Shown piece by piece: positions 17,019 to 24,631 of a stretch of DNA of 64,000 bases. The translations under genes and the position numbers were made by a program. The first letter of the stretch is position 1; each line of letters begins with the position of its first letter. This stretch comes from an uncultured Blautia sp. (GTDB taxonomy: Bacteria > Bacillota > Clostridia > Lachnospirales > Lachnospiraceae): positions 1 to 64,000 of the forward strand of contig USDN01000007.1 in NCBI GenBank assembly GCA_900553515.1, written 5' to 3'. Under the pieces are notes generated by a model. That model had not been told where the DNA came from, ran no database searches, and saw only the letters and a program-made list of their open reading frames with translations.

Positions 17019-17521
17019 TGTACATTCTCCTTATTATCTTTTTCTTCCTGCATCTTATCCTGCAAGGCCTGAATGATCTCGGGCGGTGCAAATTTAGACA
17101 GGTCACCGCCAAAGCGGGCAACTTCCTTCATAATCGTAGAACTTACATATGCATATTCCAGACTGGTCGTCAAAAAAACCGTATCCACATCCGGAGCCAG
17201 AACACGATTGGTCTGTGCCATCTGAAGTTCATACTCAAAGTCTGTGACTGCACGCAGTCCCCTTACAATAACCTGGGCTTCATTCTCCCTTGCAAAGTTG
17301 ACAGAAAGCCCGTTAAACGGCTTTATGATGACATTCGGAATGTCCCGCGTTGCCTTTTTTAATATATTAACACGTTCTTCCACAGAAAACAACGGACTTT
17401 TTGCAGAATTATGCAAAACACCCACTACAACTCTGTCAAAAGAGACGCTGGCTCTTCTGATCACATCCAGATGACCATAAGTAGCCGGGTCAAAGCTTCC
17501 CGGATAAACTGCTGTTACCAT
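17015..17521 (-). CDS. coaD: Phosphopantetheine adenylyltransferase
   Basis: Protein of 168 residues. It makes dephospho-CoA from ATP and 4'-phosphopantetheine, the fourth step of CoA synthesis. The nucleotidyltransferase motif is in 'AVYPGSFDPATYGHLDVIRRA', and 'VRGLRAVTDFEYELQMAQTNR' and 'YVSSTIMKEVARFGGDL' are typical of CoaD. Three starts are possible: GTG 17533 (overlapping the rsmD stop), ATG 17527 and ATG 17521. The last gives the usual N-terminus and is used here. It is part of mgsA-rsmD-coaD. Confidence 0.95.
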   Translation of the reverse strand: MVTAVYPGSFDPATYGHLDVIRRASVSFDRVVVGVLHNSAKSPLFSVEERVNILKKATRDIPNVIIKPFNGLSVNFARENEAQVIVRGLRAVTDFEYELQMAQTNRVLAPDVDTVFLTTSLEYAYVSSTIMKEVARFGGDLSKFAPPEIIQALQDKMQEEKDNKENVQ

Positions 17522-17529
17522 GTGCATTC

Positions 17530-18084
17530 TCACTTTCTTTTATACAGAAAAACATGCTTGTTTGTCTTATATTCTTTTGAACGGCTGATCTGGTACCCCA
17601 GCTCATCTGCATAAGAGAAATCTGTATGAAGGTCTGCTTCTGCAATGATCATCGTATTTTCGTCTGCCAGGGTACTCTGAGCAAGATATTCCAGTACCTG
17701 ACGTTCCAGTCCGCATTCATACGGCGGATCCATAAAAATACAGTCAAATGCAGTCTGACCTTCCATGGAGCGAAGCGCCTGCAGCACGTCCATGGCTAAC
17801 AGTTTACCATCTTCTGCAAGCTTTGTAAATGCCAGATTGTCTCGGATACATGCACATGCCTTTGGATTTTTTTCTACAAAAACAGCAGACTCTGCCCCCC
17901 GGCTCAGCGCTTCTATGCCAATAGCGCCGCTTCCGCTGAACAGATCCAGAAAACGGCAGTCGGGAATTTCCGGCTGAAGTATATTAAACAATGTTTCTTT
18001 GATGCGGTCCGTTGTGGGCCGGGTATCTGAGCCCGGAAGAGTCTTCAAGGGAAGACGGCGGGCTTTTCCTGCTATTACTCTCAT
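17530..18084 (-). CDS. rsmD: 16S rRNA (guanine966-N2)-methyltransferase
   Basis: Protein of 184 residues. It transfers a methyl group from S-adenosylmethionine to G966 of 16S rRNA. Motifs are 'MRVIAGKARRLPL' and 'DTRPTTDRIKETLFNIL' at the N-terminus, the SAM loop 'FLDLFSGSGAIGIEALSRGA' and the catalytic 'FMDPPYE'. The start at 18084 overlaps the mgsA stop by four bases (ATGA), and its stop overlaps the coaD start region. The rsmD-coaD pairing is common in Firmicutes. Confidence 0.95.
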   Translation of the reverse strand: MRVIAGKARRLPLKTLPGSDTRPTTDRIKETLFNILQPEIPDCRFLDLFSGSGAIGIEALSRGAESAVFVEKNPKACACIRDNLAFTKLAEDGKLLAMDVLQALRSMEGQTAFDCIFMDPPYECGLERQVLEYLAQSTLADENTMIIAEADLHTDFSYADELGYQISRSKEYKTNKHVFLYKRK

Positions 18085-18476
18085 TTCAGATTCAGTCTCC
18101 AATCCAGATCGCCTCGGGCAAGTCCAAGGATCAAAAGTTCTGCTGTGGCAATATTGGTTGCCACTGGTATATTGTACTGATCGCAGCGCATACAGATTGC
18201 TGAAATATCCGGTTCTTTCGGATCGATCATCGCCGGATTATAGAAAAGGATCACCATATCAAGATCCTCTCTCTCAATCATCTCCATAAACTGTTTGTCT
18301 CCGCCTATACTGCCTGCAAGAAATTTATGCACATGCAGGTTTGTAGCCTCTTCGATTCTTCTTCCAGTAGTCCCTGTAGCATAAACTTCGTGCTTAGCGA
18401 GAATATTTTTATACGCGATACAAAAATCTTCAATAAGTACTTTTTTACTGTTGTGTGCAATGATTCCTAAATTCAT
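18081..18476 (-). CDS. mgsA: Methylglyoxal synthase
   Basis: Protein of 131 residues, full family length. It converts dihydroxyacetone phosphate to methylglyoxal and phosphate, a bypass of lower glycolysis. Motifs are the phosphate-binding 'YATGTTGRRI', the catalytic-Asp region 'GSIGGDKQFMEMI', 'ILFYNPAMIDPKEPD' and 'CDQYNIPVATNIATAELLI'. GGAGAG stands eight bases before the ATG. It is the first gene of the mgsA-rsmD-coaD operon, with a promoter at 18533-18561. Confidence 0.96.
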   Translation of the reverse strand: MNLGIIAHNSKKVLIEDFCIAYKNILAKHEVYATGTTGRRIEEATNLHVHKFLAGSIGGDKQFMEMIEREDLDMVILFYNPAMIDPKEPDISAICMRCDQYNIPVATNIATAELLILGLARGDLDWRLNLK

Positions 18477-18532
18477 TGATCATCTCTCCATTCTCACCAA
18501 TACATATAATAGTTTCTTTATTACCCCTAGCT

Positions 18533-18561
18533 ATTATAACAAGTTACCAAAAAAAACGCAA
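18533..18561 (-). promoter_or_regulatory. Probable promoter of the mgsA operon
   Basis: On the minus strand TTGCGT (18561-18556) and a perfect TATAAT (18538-18533) are 17 bases apart, about 57 bases before the mgsA ATG. Confidence 0.6.
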
Positions 18562-18638
18562 TTAAATCTTATAAAATATACAAAATTCATAGAAACTTAA
18601 TATTTTCAATATTCTGGAAATTTATACAGTATATTCTA

Positions 18639-18667
18639 GTGTATTATTTCTCAAAATTCACATACTA
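18639..18667 (+). promoter_or_regulatory. Sigma-G/sigma-F type promoter of the spore protein gene
   Basis: The -10 element CATACTA (18661-18667) matches the forespore sigma-G consensus exactly. GTGTA (18639-18643) lies 17 bases upstream in the -35 position (consensus G-ATA-like). The downstream gene encodes an alpha/beta spore protein, the classic sigma-G target. Confidence 0.7.
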
Positions 18668-18714
18668 CCATTGTAACATCCAAACAACAAAAACAACTAA
18701 GGAGGACACAGATA

Positions 18715-18942
18715 ATGTCAAACACAAATTCTTCTAACAAAGCTGTTGTACCAGAAGCAAAAGGCGCTCTTGACCGTTTTAAGTTCGAGGTAGCAAATGA
18801 ACTGGGTGTACCTCTCACCGACGGATACAATGGAAACCTCACATCCAAACAGAATGGTTCTGTAGGTGGATATATGGTCAAAAAAATGATCGAAGCTCAG
18901 GAAAGACAGATGTCCAGCGGATCTCAGGGCGGTCAGTTCTAA
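18715..18942 (+). CDS. Alpha/beta-type small acid-soluble spore protein
   Basis: Protein of 75 residues that coats and protects DNA in the dormant spore. It has the conserved germination protease site region 'KFEVANELGV' and the C-terminal half 'TDGYNGNLTSKQNGSVGGYMVKKMI' of the family. A perfect AAGGAGG (18699-18705) precedes the ATG. It is a single-gene unit between a sigma-G type promoter and the terminator at 18958-18995. This is direct evidence of a spore former. Confidence 0.97.
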   Translation: MSNTNSSNKAVVPEAKGALDRFKFEVANELGVPLTDGYNGNLTSKQNGSVGGYMVKKMIEAQERQMSSGSQGGQF

Positions 18943-18957
18943 ATACAGCAGAGGAAG

Positions 18958-18995
18958 AAAAAGCTCAGGTGACTTATGTCTCCTGAGCTTTTTCC
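18958..18995. terminator. Bidirectional terminator between the spore protein gene and the DUF6465 gene
   Basis: A perfect 12-bp stem, AAAAAGCTCAGG (18958-18969) with CCTGAGCTTTTT (18982-18993), works in both directions because it has A- and T-rich flanks. It lies between two convergent genes. Confidence 0.85.
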
Positions 18996-19001
18996 TTTCT
19001 C

Positions 19002-19451
19002 CTATAAACCAAGGAAGCCTGTAATGTCTCCATTGATGACATAATGTGCTCCGTTATCTTCTGGCTTGATATATACCTTTAAGTCTTTAAGCTCTGATTC
19101 CTTTTTGCCCATCTCTTCCGTCCATATCTTCTTAATGCTCTCAACTAAGTCCTTGGCATACACCTCTTTGCCCCAGAACTGTACATACACCTCTGTATTT
19201 GCCGGAGCTGCTTTTTTAGCAGCTGCTTTTTTCACTGCCGGTTTTTTCTCAGCTGTCTTTTTAACAGTTGTCTTCGCAGCAGCCTTCTTTACAGATGCAG
19301 CCTTTTTAACAGGTGCTGTTTCCGTGGTTTCTTTCACTGCAGATACTGTTGCCGGTTCTGCAGGAGTCTTTGCAGGAGCCTCTTTTTCGATAGCCGTTTT
19401 TGCAGTTGTTGTCTTAGGTTCTGCTTTTTTTGTTGTTGTTCTTGTAGCCAT
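19002..19451 (-). CDS. DUF6465 protein with Ala/Lys/Pro-rich histone H1-like N-terminus
   Basis: Protein of 149 residues. The first ~85 residues are low-complexity Ala, Lys, Thr and Pro with repeated 'KKAAAK' and 'VKKA' units, like histone H1 tails and bacterial nucleoid proteins. The last ~62 residues ('TEVYVQFWGKEVYAKDLVESIKKIW', 'LKVYIKPEDNGAHYVINGDITG') form a small folded domain matching DUF6465, of unknown function. DNA or RNA binding by the tail is inference. AAGGAGG precedes the ATG and a promoter lies at 19498-19526. Confidence 0.85.
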   Translation of the reverse strand: MATRTTTKKAEPKTTTAKTAIEKEAPAKTPAEPATVSAVKETTETAPVKKAASVKKAAAKTTVKKTAEKKPAVKKAAAKKAAPANTEVYVQFWGKEVYAKDLVESIKKIWTEEMGKKESELKDLKVYIKPEDNGAHYVINGDITGFLGL

Positions 19452-19497
19452 AATAGCCTCCTTACAAGGTGAAATAAAAAGTAATTACGGTACTAGG

Positions 19498-19526
19498 ATA
19501 CTACGTTTTCTTTTTTTTTGCAACAA
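19498..19526 (-). promoter_or_regulatory. Probable promoter of the DUF6465 gene
   Basis: On the minus strand TTGTTG (19526-19521) and TAGTAT (19503-19498) are separated by 17 bases that include an A-rich run. The start is 47 bases downstream. Confidence 0.5.
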
Positions 19527-19554
19527 TTTATTTAAATCAGGCTTTTTGCTCTCC

Positions 19555-21606
19555 TTAAAGTCCAAAATTTTCAAGGCCTTCTTTCATACAGGAATGCAGC
19601 TGTTTTCTTAAAGATCTATGCTGGGGAAGCGACAGATCCGGATCCAGGGCAAGGATCCCGGCGGCAGCTTCACTGGCGCTTTTCAGGATTTCTGCATCAT
19701 TGTAAATATCTCCGATCCGGAATTCCATAAGACCGCTCTGACGGATGCCGAAAAGATCTCCCGGTCCTCTCAGCTTCAGATCTTCCTCTGCAATATAAAA
19801 ACCGTCATTTGACTGATTCAGGATCTCCAGTCTTTTTGAAATGGTTTTTTCTCCATTTCCCTGAATAAAAATACAGTAAGACTGATGCTCTCCACGTCCC
19901 ACCCGGCCTCGAAGCTGGTGGAGCTGCGCAAGCCCAAATCGCTCTGCATTCTCCACCATCATCACTGTGGCATTGGGGACATTCACCCCAACCTCTACTA
20001 CAGTCGTAGAGACAAGTACCTGGATCCTGCCGGCAGCAAATTCTTCCATAACATGATTTTTTTCTTTTGGTTTCATTTTTCCATGAAGATATTCTACACA
20101 GATATCCGCTGGAAGTGACTGTTTCAGTTTTTTTGTATAGTCTATAACATTTTCTGCCTCCAGCCCTTCGCTTTCTTCTACCATGGGACAGATCACATAT
20201 ACCTGTCTGCCTTCCCGGACCTGACGTTCTATAAAAGAATAGGCCTTTGGACGGTAAGAAGTATCTACTACACAGTTTTTTATTGGAAGTCTTTTGGCCG
20301 GCAGCTGGTCGATCACAGATATGTCTAAATCTCCATACAGAATGATGGCCAGTGTTCTGGGAATCGGAGTTGCACTCATGACCAATACATTCGGAGGATT
20401 TCCTCTGGTGGTAAGAGCTTCTCGCTGTTTCACTCCAAAACGATGCTGCTCGTCTGTAATCACCAATGCAAGATTCTGATATTCCACGGCCTCCTGAATC
20501 AGAGCGTGGGTACCTATGATCACTGAAGCTTTTCCTTCACGTATCTCTTCATAGATCAGACGCTTTTCTTTTGCAGTGTTGGATCCGGTAAGTAATACAG
20601 ATCTGATATCCAGCCCCTGTTCCTCTATAAGCTTCTGGAACGCTTCAAAATGTTGTCTGGCAAGAACTTCCGTAGGAACCATCAGCGCTGCCTGGTAGCC
20701 GTTTTCGCATGTGAGGATCATAGCCAGAAAAGCCAGGATCGTTTTCCCGCTTCCCACATCCCCCTGAACCAGTCTGGACATCAGAGCCTGTCCGGAAAGA
20801 TCTCTTTCAATTTCATGCCATGTATTTAACTGCGCATCTGTAAGACGATATGGAAGATTCTCTATCACCTGTTCTGTAGTCCATGTTTTTTTCATGGGAA
20901 AAAGGTTTTCTGCTTCCTCAGTTTTTTCTTTCAAAAGCTGTACTGCAAGAATAAAAAACAAAAATTCATCAAAGACAAGACGCTTCCTGGATACTATTAA
21001 TTCTTCTCGATCCTCCGGAAAATGTATTGTCCGTAATGCATAATTAATATCTGATAAGTGATATTTTTCTCGTATTTCATTGGGAAGGTATTCTGTTTTC
21101 ATTTCCTGTTTTTTTAAAATCTGCTGTACCATTTTCACAACAGTTTTATTAGACAGACCCGCTGTCAGCGCATAAATCGGCTGAAGGCTGTGAAGGATCT
21201 CCTCATAAGCAGCAGGGGTATAGATCTCCGGATGCTCCATCTGCAGTTTTCCCTGACGACGTATCACTCTTCCCCGGAATACCATCCGGCTCCCTTTTTT
21301 CAAAGTATTTTTTAAATATGGGGTGTTAAACCATACGATTCCCATCCGGCCCGTCTCATCTCCTGCCGTTATGGAGATTACCTGTTTTCCTCTGACAGAA
21401 TTTACATAAACACCGGAACATACGAAAGCGGAGACGGCTTTCACCGTCCCCTCCTTAAGCTCTGCAACAGTGGCAGTTTCTTCGTATTCGTCATAATTCC
21501 TTGGATAATATCGGATCAGATCCTCGGTATCAAAAATCCCTGCCTTCTGGAACAGCTTCTCTGTTTTTTCACCCACACCTTTTAGGGTTCTTAAACTTTC
21601 ACTCAT
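19555..21606 (-). CDS. recG: ATP-dependent DNA helicase RecG
   Basis: Protein of 683 residues, full length. RecG reverses stalled replication forks and branch-migrates recombination intermediates. An N-terminal wedge/OB region (about 60-150, 'VRGKQVISITAGDETGRMGIVWFN') precedes the SF2 helicase core: Walker A 'QGDVGSGKTILAF', DExH box 'ITDEQHRFGVKQR', motif III 'VMSATPIPRTLA', motif VI 'HQLRGRVGRGEHQSYC'. It is the last gene of asp23-fakA-like-recG, starting two bases after the preceding stop. Confidence 0.97.
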   Translation of the reverse strand: MSESLRTLKGVGEKTEKLFQKAGIFDTEDLIRYYPRNYDEYEETATVAELKEGTVKAVSAFVCSGVYVNSVRGKQVISITAGDETGRMGIVWFNTPYLKNTLKKGSRMVFRGRVIRRQGKLQMEHPEIYTPAAYEEILHSLQPIYALTAGLSNKTVVKMVQQILKKQEMKTEYLPNEIREKYHLSDINYALRTIHFPEDREELIVSRKRLVFDEFLFFILAVQLLKEKTEEAENLFPMKKTWTTEQVIENLPYRLTDAQLNTWHEIERDLSGQALMSRLVQGDVGSGKTILAFLAMILTCENGYQAALMVPTEVLARQHFEAFQKLIEEQGLDIRSVLLTGSNTAKEKRLIYEEIREGKASVIIGTHALIQEAVEYQNLALVITDEQHRFGVKQREALTTRGNPPNVLVMSATPIPRTLAIILYGDLDISVIDQLPAKRLPIKNCVVDTSYRPKAYSFIERQVREGRQVYVICPMVEESEGLEAENVIDYTKKLKQSLPADICVEYLHGKMKPKEKNHVMEEFAAGRIQVLVSTTVVEVGVNVPNATVMMVENAERFGLAQLHQLRGRVGRGEHQSYCIFIQGNGEKTISKRLEILNQSNDGFYIAEEDLKLRGPGDLFGIRQSGLMEFRIGDIYNDAEILKSASEAAAGILALDPDLSLPQHRSLRKQLHSCMKEGLENFGL

Positions 21607-21608
21607 TT

Positions 21609-23270
21609 TTATTCCACAGAAATAATGTAATAATAGATCGGCTGTCCGCCTCTGTTTACCTCTACCTCACAGTCCGGATAAAGTTCTTCCACAGAAGCAG
21701 CAAGGGCCTCAGCGCTCTCTTCTGATGCATCTGCACCATAATAAATACTGATAACCTCTGCCTCATCCGACATCATCGCAGCAATGGTAGCTTCTGCAAC
21801 CTCCTCCTTGTTGCCTCCAACAGCAAGGATTCCTTTATCGCCAATACCCATGATATCGCCTTCATGGATTTCTTTATCATCCAGACGTGTATCACGGACA
21901 GCATAAGTAATCTGTCCTGTATGGACTTTAGAAATCGCCTCTTCCATCACTTCTGCATTTTCCTCAGCTGATTTTTCAGGTACAAAGCTGATCATAGCTG
22001 TGATTCCCTGGGGAACTGTCTTGGTGGGAACAACCACGATCTTTTTGTCCTCAGTAAGATCACGTGCCTGATTTGCAGCAAGGATGATGTTCTTGTTATT
22101 AGGGAAGATATAAACTGTCTCTGCATTCACTTTTGAAATGGCATTGAGCATATCTTCCGTACTCGGGTTCATCGTCTGACCGCCTTCGATAAGATAATCC
22201 ACTCCAAGCTCACGGAAAATCTCTGTAAGACCTTCTCCTGCAGAAACTGCAATAAAGCCAGCTTCTTTAGGCGGAAGCTTTTCTGTTTCTTCCTGTTCTT
22301 TTGCAAGTTTTTCTGCATCCTTGATCAGTTTTTCCTGATGTTCTTCTCTCATATTGTCGATCTTCATCCGTGAAAGAGCGCCGTAGGTCAATGCACGCTC
22401 AATAGCCTGTCCCGGATGGTTGGTATGCACATGTACTTTAATGATTTCATCATCAGCTACCACTACAATAGAATCACCGATGGAAGTCAGAAATTCTTTA
22501 AATTTATGTTCTTCCTCTTCAGAAACAGGCTTGTCCAGAAGAATGATAAACTCTGTACAATATCCAAATTTAATGTCTGCTTTTGCCTGCGGGGAAATCT
22601 TGGTCACAGACGAACCGCTGCTCTTCTCAAAAACAGAATAGTCGATCTCTTTTCCCATGAAGCCGTCAATGGCTCCTCTCATTACCTCCAGAAGTCCCTG
22701 ACCGCCTGAATCCACTACACCTGCTTCTTTCAGCACTGGAAGCATTTCCGGGGTTCTGGCAAGTGTTTCCTCTGCATGAGCAAATACTTCATCAAAAAAC
22801 GACTGAAGCTCTTCTGCTTCCGGAGCAATCTCCGCAGCCTTTAAAGCAGCTTCTTTTGCAACAGTAAGGATGGTTCCTTCCTTTGGTTTCATAACTGCCT
22901 TATAGGCTGTTTCTACAGCCCGTTCCATGGCAGCTGCAACAGCAGACGCATCCAGCACATCTGATTTCCTTACACTTCTGGTAAAACCACGTAAAAGCTG
23001 GGAAAGGATAACACCGGAATTTCCTCTGGCACCACGCAGGGAGCCGGATGAAATAGCCTTTGCCAGTGTCTCCATATCAGGATTCTCCAGCGCGCTTACC
23101 TCTGAAGCTGCAGACATAATTGTCATTGTCATGTTAGTTCCTGTATCTCCATCAGGAACGGGAAATACATTTAATTCATTGATCCATTCTTTTTTTGCTT
23201 CCAGATTTCTGGCTCCTGCCAGAAACATCCTGGACAGTATTTTCGCATCTATGGTTTTTATACTCACCAC
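21609..23270 (-). CDS. DAK2-domain protein, YloV/FakA-like
   Basis: Protein of 553 residues. The N-terminal DhaL/DAK2 nucleotide-binding domain shows 'NVFPVPDGDTGTNMTMTI' and 'GSLRGARGNSGVILSQLLRGF'. A middle region and a C-terminal YloV-type domain follow ('AGFIAVSAGEGLTEIFRELG', 'IFPNNKNIILAANQA'). Characterised relatives (FakA) phosphorylate fatty acids carried by a FakB/DegV partner; no partner gene is in this window. The asp23-yloV-recG order is typical of Firmicutes. Confidence 0.9.
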   Translation of the reverse strand: MVSIKTIDAKILSRMFLAGARNLEAKKEWINELNVFPVPDGDTGTNMTMTIMSAASEVSALENPDMETLAKAISSGSLRGARGNSGVILSQLLRGFTRSVRKSDVLDASAVAAAMERAVETAYKAVMKPKEGTILTVAKEAALKAAEIAPEAEELQSFFDEVFAHAEETLARTPEMLPVLKEAGVVDSGGQGLLEVMRGAIDGFMGKEIDYSVFEKSSGSSVTKISPQAKADIKFGYCTEFIILLDKPVSEEEEHKFKEFLTSIGDSIVVVADDEIIKVHVHTNHPGQAIERALTYGALSRMKIDNMREEHQEKLIKDAEKLAKEQEETEKLPPKEAGFIAVSAGEGLTEIFRELGVDYLIEGGQTMNPSTEDMLNAISKVNAETVYIFPNNKNIILAANQARDLTEDKKIVVVPTKTVPQGITAMISFVPEKSAEENAEVMEEAISKVHTGQITYAVRDTRLDDKEIHEGDIMGIGDKGILAVGGNKEEVAEATIAAMMSDEAEVISIYYGADASEESAEALAASVEELYPDCEVEVNRGGQPIYYYIISVE

Positions 23271-23286
23271 AAGTTCCTCCTCTGAC

Positions 23287-23646
23287 TTAGTCTATTGCAC
23301 GTACACCTTCCACATAGATGTTGATCTTTTCAATTTCCATACCGGTAAATTCCTCTACCTTGTATTTCACATTGCTGACAAGGTTGTCTGCGATCGTGCT
23401 GATATTGATACCGTATGCCACAATAACGTGGAAATTCAGACGGATTTTATTTTCTTCTGTGATCACTACGCTGATGCCATGCTTCAGACTGTCTCTGTGA
23501 AGCAGTTTCACAAGTCCGTCTTTCATGCTGACTGCAGCCATACCAATAATACCAAAGCATTCCACTGCCACGCTTCCGGCATAGGTTGCAATTACATCGG
23601 TATCAATGACTATCTGTCCAAGTCCGGAATCTATACGTCCATTCAT
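23287..23646 (-). CDS. Asp23/Gls24-family protein (YloU-like)
   Basis: Protein of 119 residues of the Asp23/Gls24 family, with 'IVIDTDVIATYAGSVAVECFGIIGMAA' and 'RLNFHVIVAYGINISTIADNLVSNVKYKVEEFTG'. Members are abundant cytoplasmic or membrane-associated proteins linked to envelope stress; the exact role is uncertain. A TATAAT box lies at 23683-23678 on the minus strand with a poor -35, and GGAGGT precedes the ATG. It leads the recG operon and is divergent from rpmB. Confidence 0.93.
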   Translation of the reverse strand: MNGRIDSGLGQIVIDTDVIATYAGSVAVECFGIIGMAAVSMKDGLVKLLHRDSLKHGISVVITEENKIRLNFHVIVAYGINISTIADNLVSNVKYKVEEFTGMEIEKINIYVEGVRAID

Positions 23647-23735
23647 ATAGGTACCTCCAATTTTTTAATATGTATGTATTATAACCTCTTTTCCCGGAAA
23701 AAGGAATATTATTTTTATATTTTTCCTTTTTTTGC

Positions 23736-23764
23736 TTGCAAAAGGTGATTTCTTCTGTTAAAAT
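23736..23764 (+). promoter_or_regulatory. Sigma-A promoter of rpmB
   Basis: TTGCAA (23736-23741) and TAAAAT (23759-23764) are separated by 17 bases, 38 bases before the rpmB ATG. Confidence 0.7.
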
Positions 23765-23801
23765 AAAACCTGTTGAAAAAAAGCGTCAAGGAGGTGCTGT
23801 C

Positions 23802-23990
23802 ATGGCTAAGTGCGCAATTTGCGAAAAAGGAGCTCATTTCGGAAATAATGTAAGTCATTCCCATAGAAGATCCAATAAAATGTGGAAATCCAATGTTAAG
23901 TCTGTAAAAGTTAAGACTGCTACAGGCGGAGCTAAAAAGATGTATGTATGTACTTCTTGTCTGAGATCCGGAAAAGTTGAAAGAGCATAA
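23802..23990 (+). CDS. rpmB: 50S ribosomal protein L28
   Basis: Protein of 62 residues. It is the zinc-ribbon form, with CxxC pairs at 'CAICEKG' near the N-terminus and 'CTSCLRSGKVERA' at the C-terminus. 'VSHSHRRSNKMWKSNV' is characteristic of L28. The start at 23802 follows AAGGAGGT; an upstream frame extension to 23736 would run through the promoter and is rejected. It is monocistronic, ending at the hairpin at 24005-24032. Confidence 0.97.
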   Translation: MAKCAICEKGAHFGNNVSHSHRRSNKMWKSNVKSVKVKTATGGAKKMYVCTSCLRSGKVERA

Positions 23991-24001
23991 TATTCAAATT
24001 T

Positions 24002-24036
24002 AAAAATTCCCCTCGCAGCCGCGTGGGGAATTTTTT
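24002..24036 (+). terminator. Terminator of rpmB
   Basis: Stem AATTCCCC (24005-24012) with GGGGAATT (24025-24032), followed by TTTT on the plus strand. The A-run on the left makes it usable on the minus strand too, where the small membrane protein gene ends inside it. Confidence 0.8.
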
Positions 24037-24172
24037 AACTGCAAAATAAATGATATCCGCACAGCAGACACAAACCTGCCGCTATTACAATAACCGCACT
24101 TTCCGCGATCAGCATTCCGATCACCATTCCTATTCCAATGCAGAACAGCATCAGTCCCAGAAGTCTTCCCAC
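24035..24172 (-). CDS. Small hydrophobic protein of 45 residues, unknown
   Basis: This short frame was found by translating the gap between rpmB and ytfJ. It begins at GTG 24172, with AGAGG nine bases upstream, and ends with TAA at 24035-24037. The product is almost wholly hydrophobic ('GRLLGLMLFCIGIGMVIGML', then 'AESAVIVIAAGLCLLCGY'), consistent with two membrane helices split near Ala-Glu-Ser. An in-frame stop lies 30 bases upstream, so the frame is closed. It follows ytfJ by 88 bases and its stop overlaps the rpmB terminator. The absence of any polar stretch and the Gly-rich helices support a real membrane peptide, but function is unknown. Confidence 0.62.
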   Translation of the reverse strand: MGRLLGLMLFCIGIGMVIGMLIAESAVIVIAAGLCLLCGYHLFCS

Positions 24173-24260
24173 AACATACAACCTCTTTCTCTTTGGTCTA
24201 TACTATCTTATGCAGAAAAGACTTCTAAGAGCACTGTTTTTCACCTGTCCAGTCTGTCAC

Positions 24261-24629
24261 TCAGACTTCTGTTCCCTCTGTTTCATAGGAATTTCTGCCG
24301 GAAGCGAACCGATCCACGAAATCCGGCACCATATCAAGAACCTTTGTCAGTCCGTCCTGATTTTTAATATTCACCAGTCTGGTACTTCCATTCTGGATCA
24401 CAAGAACTGCACTTGGCGTCATCTTACCAGTCATTCCACCACCGCCATTACTTTTCCTGTCGCCCTCAAAGGCACCTGCACCTACGCCAAAAGCCACATC
24501 CACAAGCGGAAGGATAATGGTATCTCCCACATGGATTGCTTCTCCAACTACAGTTTTAGCAGAAATAAAGCTGTCCAGTCCTTTAAAAAGAGAATTTACC
24601 GTATCCTTAAAGTTGTTTTCGTTTGCCAT
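24261..24629 (-). CDS. ytfJ: GerW-family sporulation protein YtfJ
   Basis: Protein of 122 residues matching the YtfJ/GerW family ('VVGEAIHVGDTIILPLVDVAFGVGAG', Gly-rich 'NGGGGMTGKMTPSAVLVIQNG'). In Bacillus GerW is a spore protein required for L-alanine germination; a sporulation role here is inferred from family membership. It starts two bases after the DUF2953 gene, matching the ytfI-ytfJ pairing seen in Bacillus. Confidence 0.93.
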   Translation of the reverse strand: MANENNFKDTVNSLFKGLDSFISAKTVVGEAIHVGDTIILPLVDVAFGVGAGAFEGDRKSNGGGGMTGKMTPSAVLVIQNGSTRLVNIKNQDGLTKVLDMVPDFVDRFASGRNSYETEGTEV

Positions 24630-24631
24630 AT

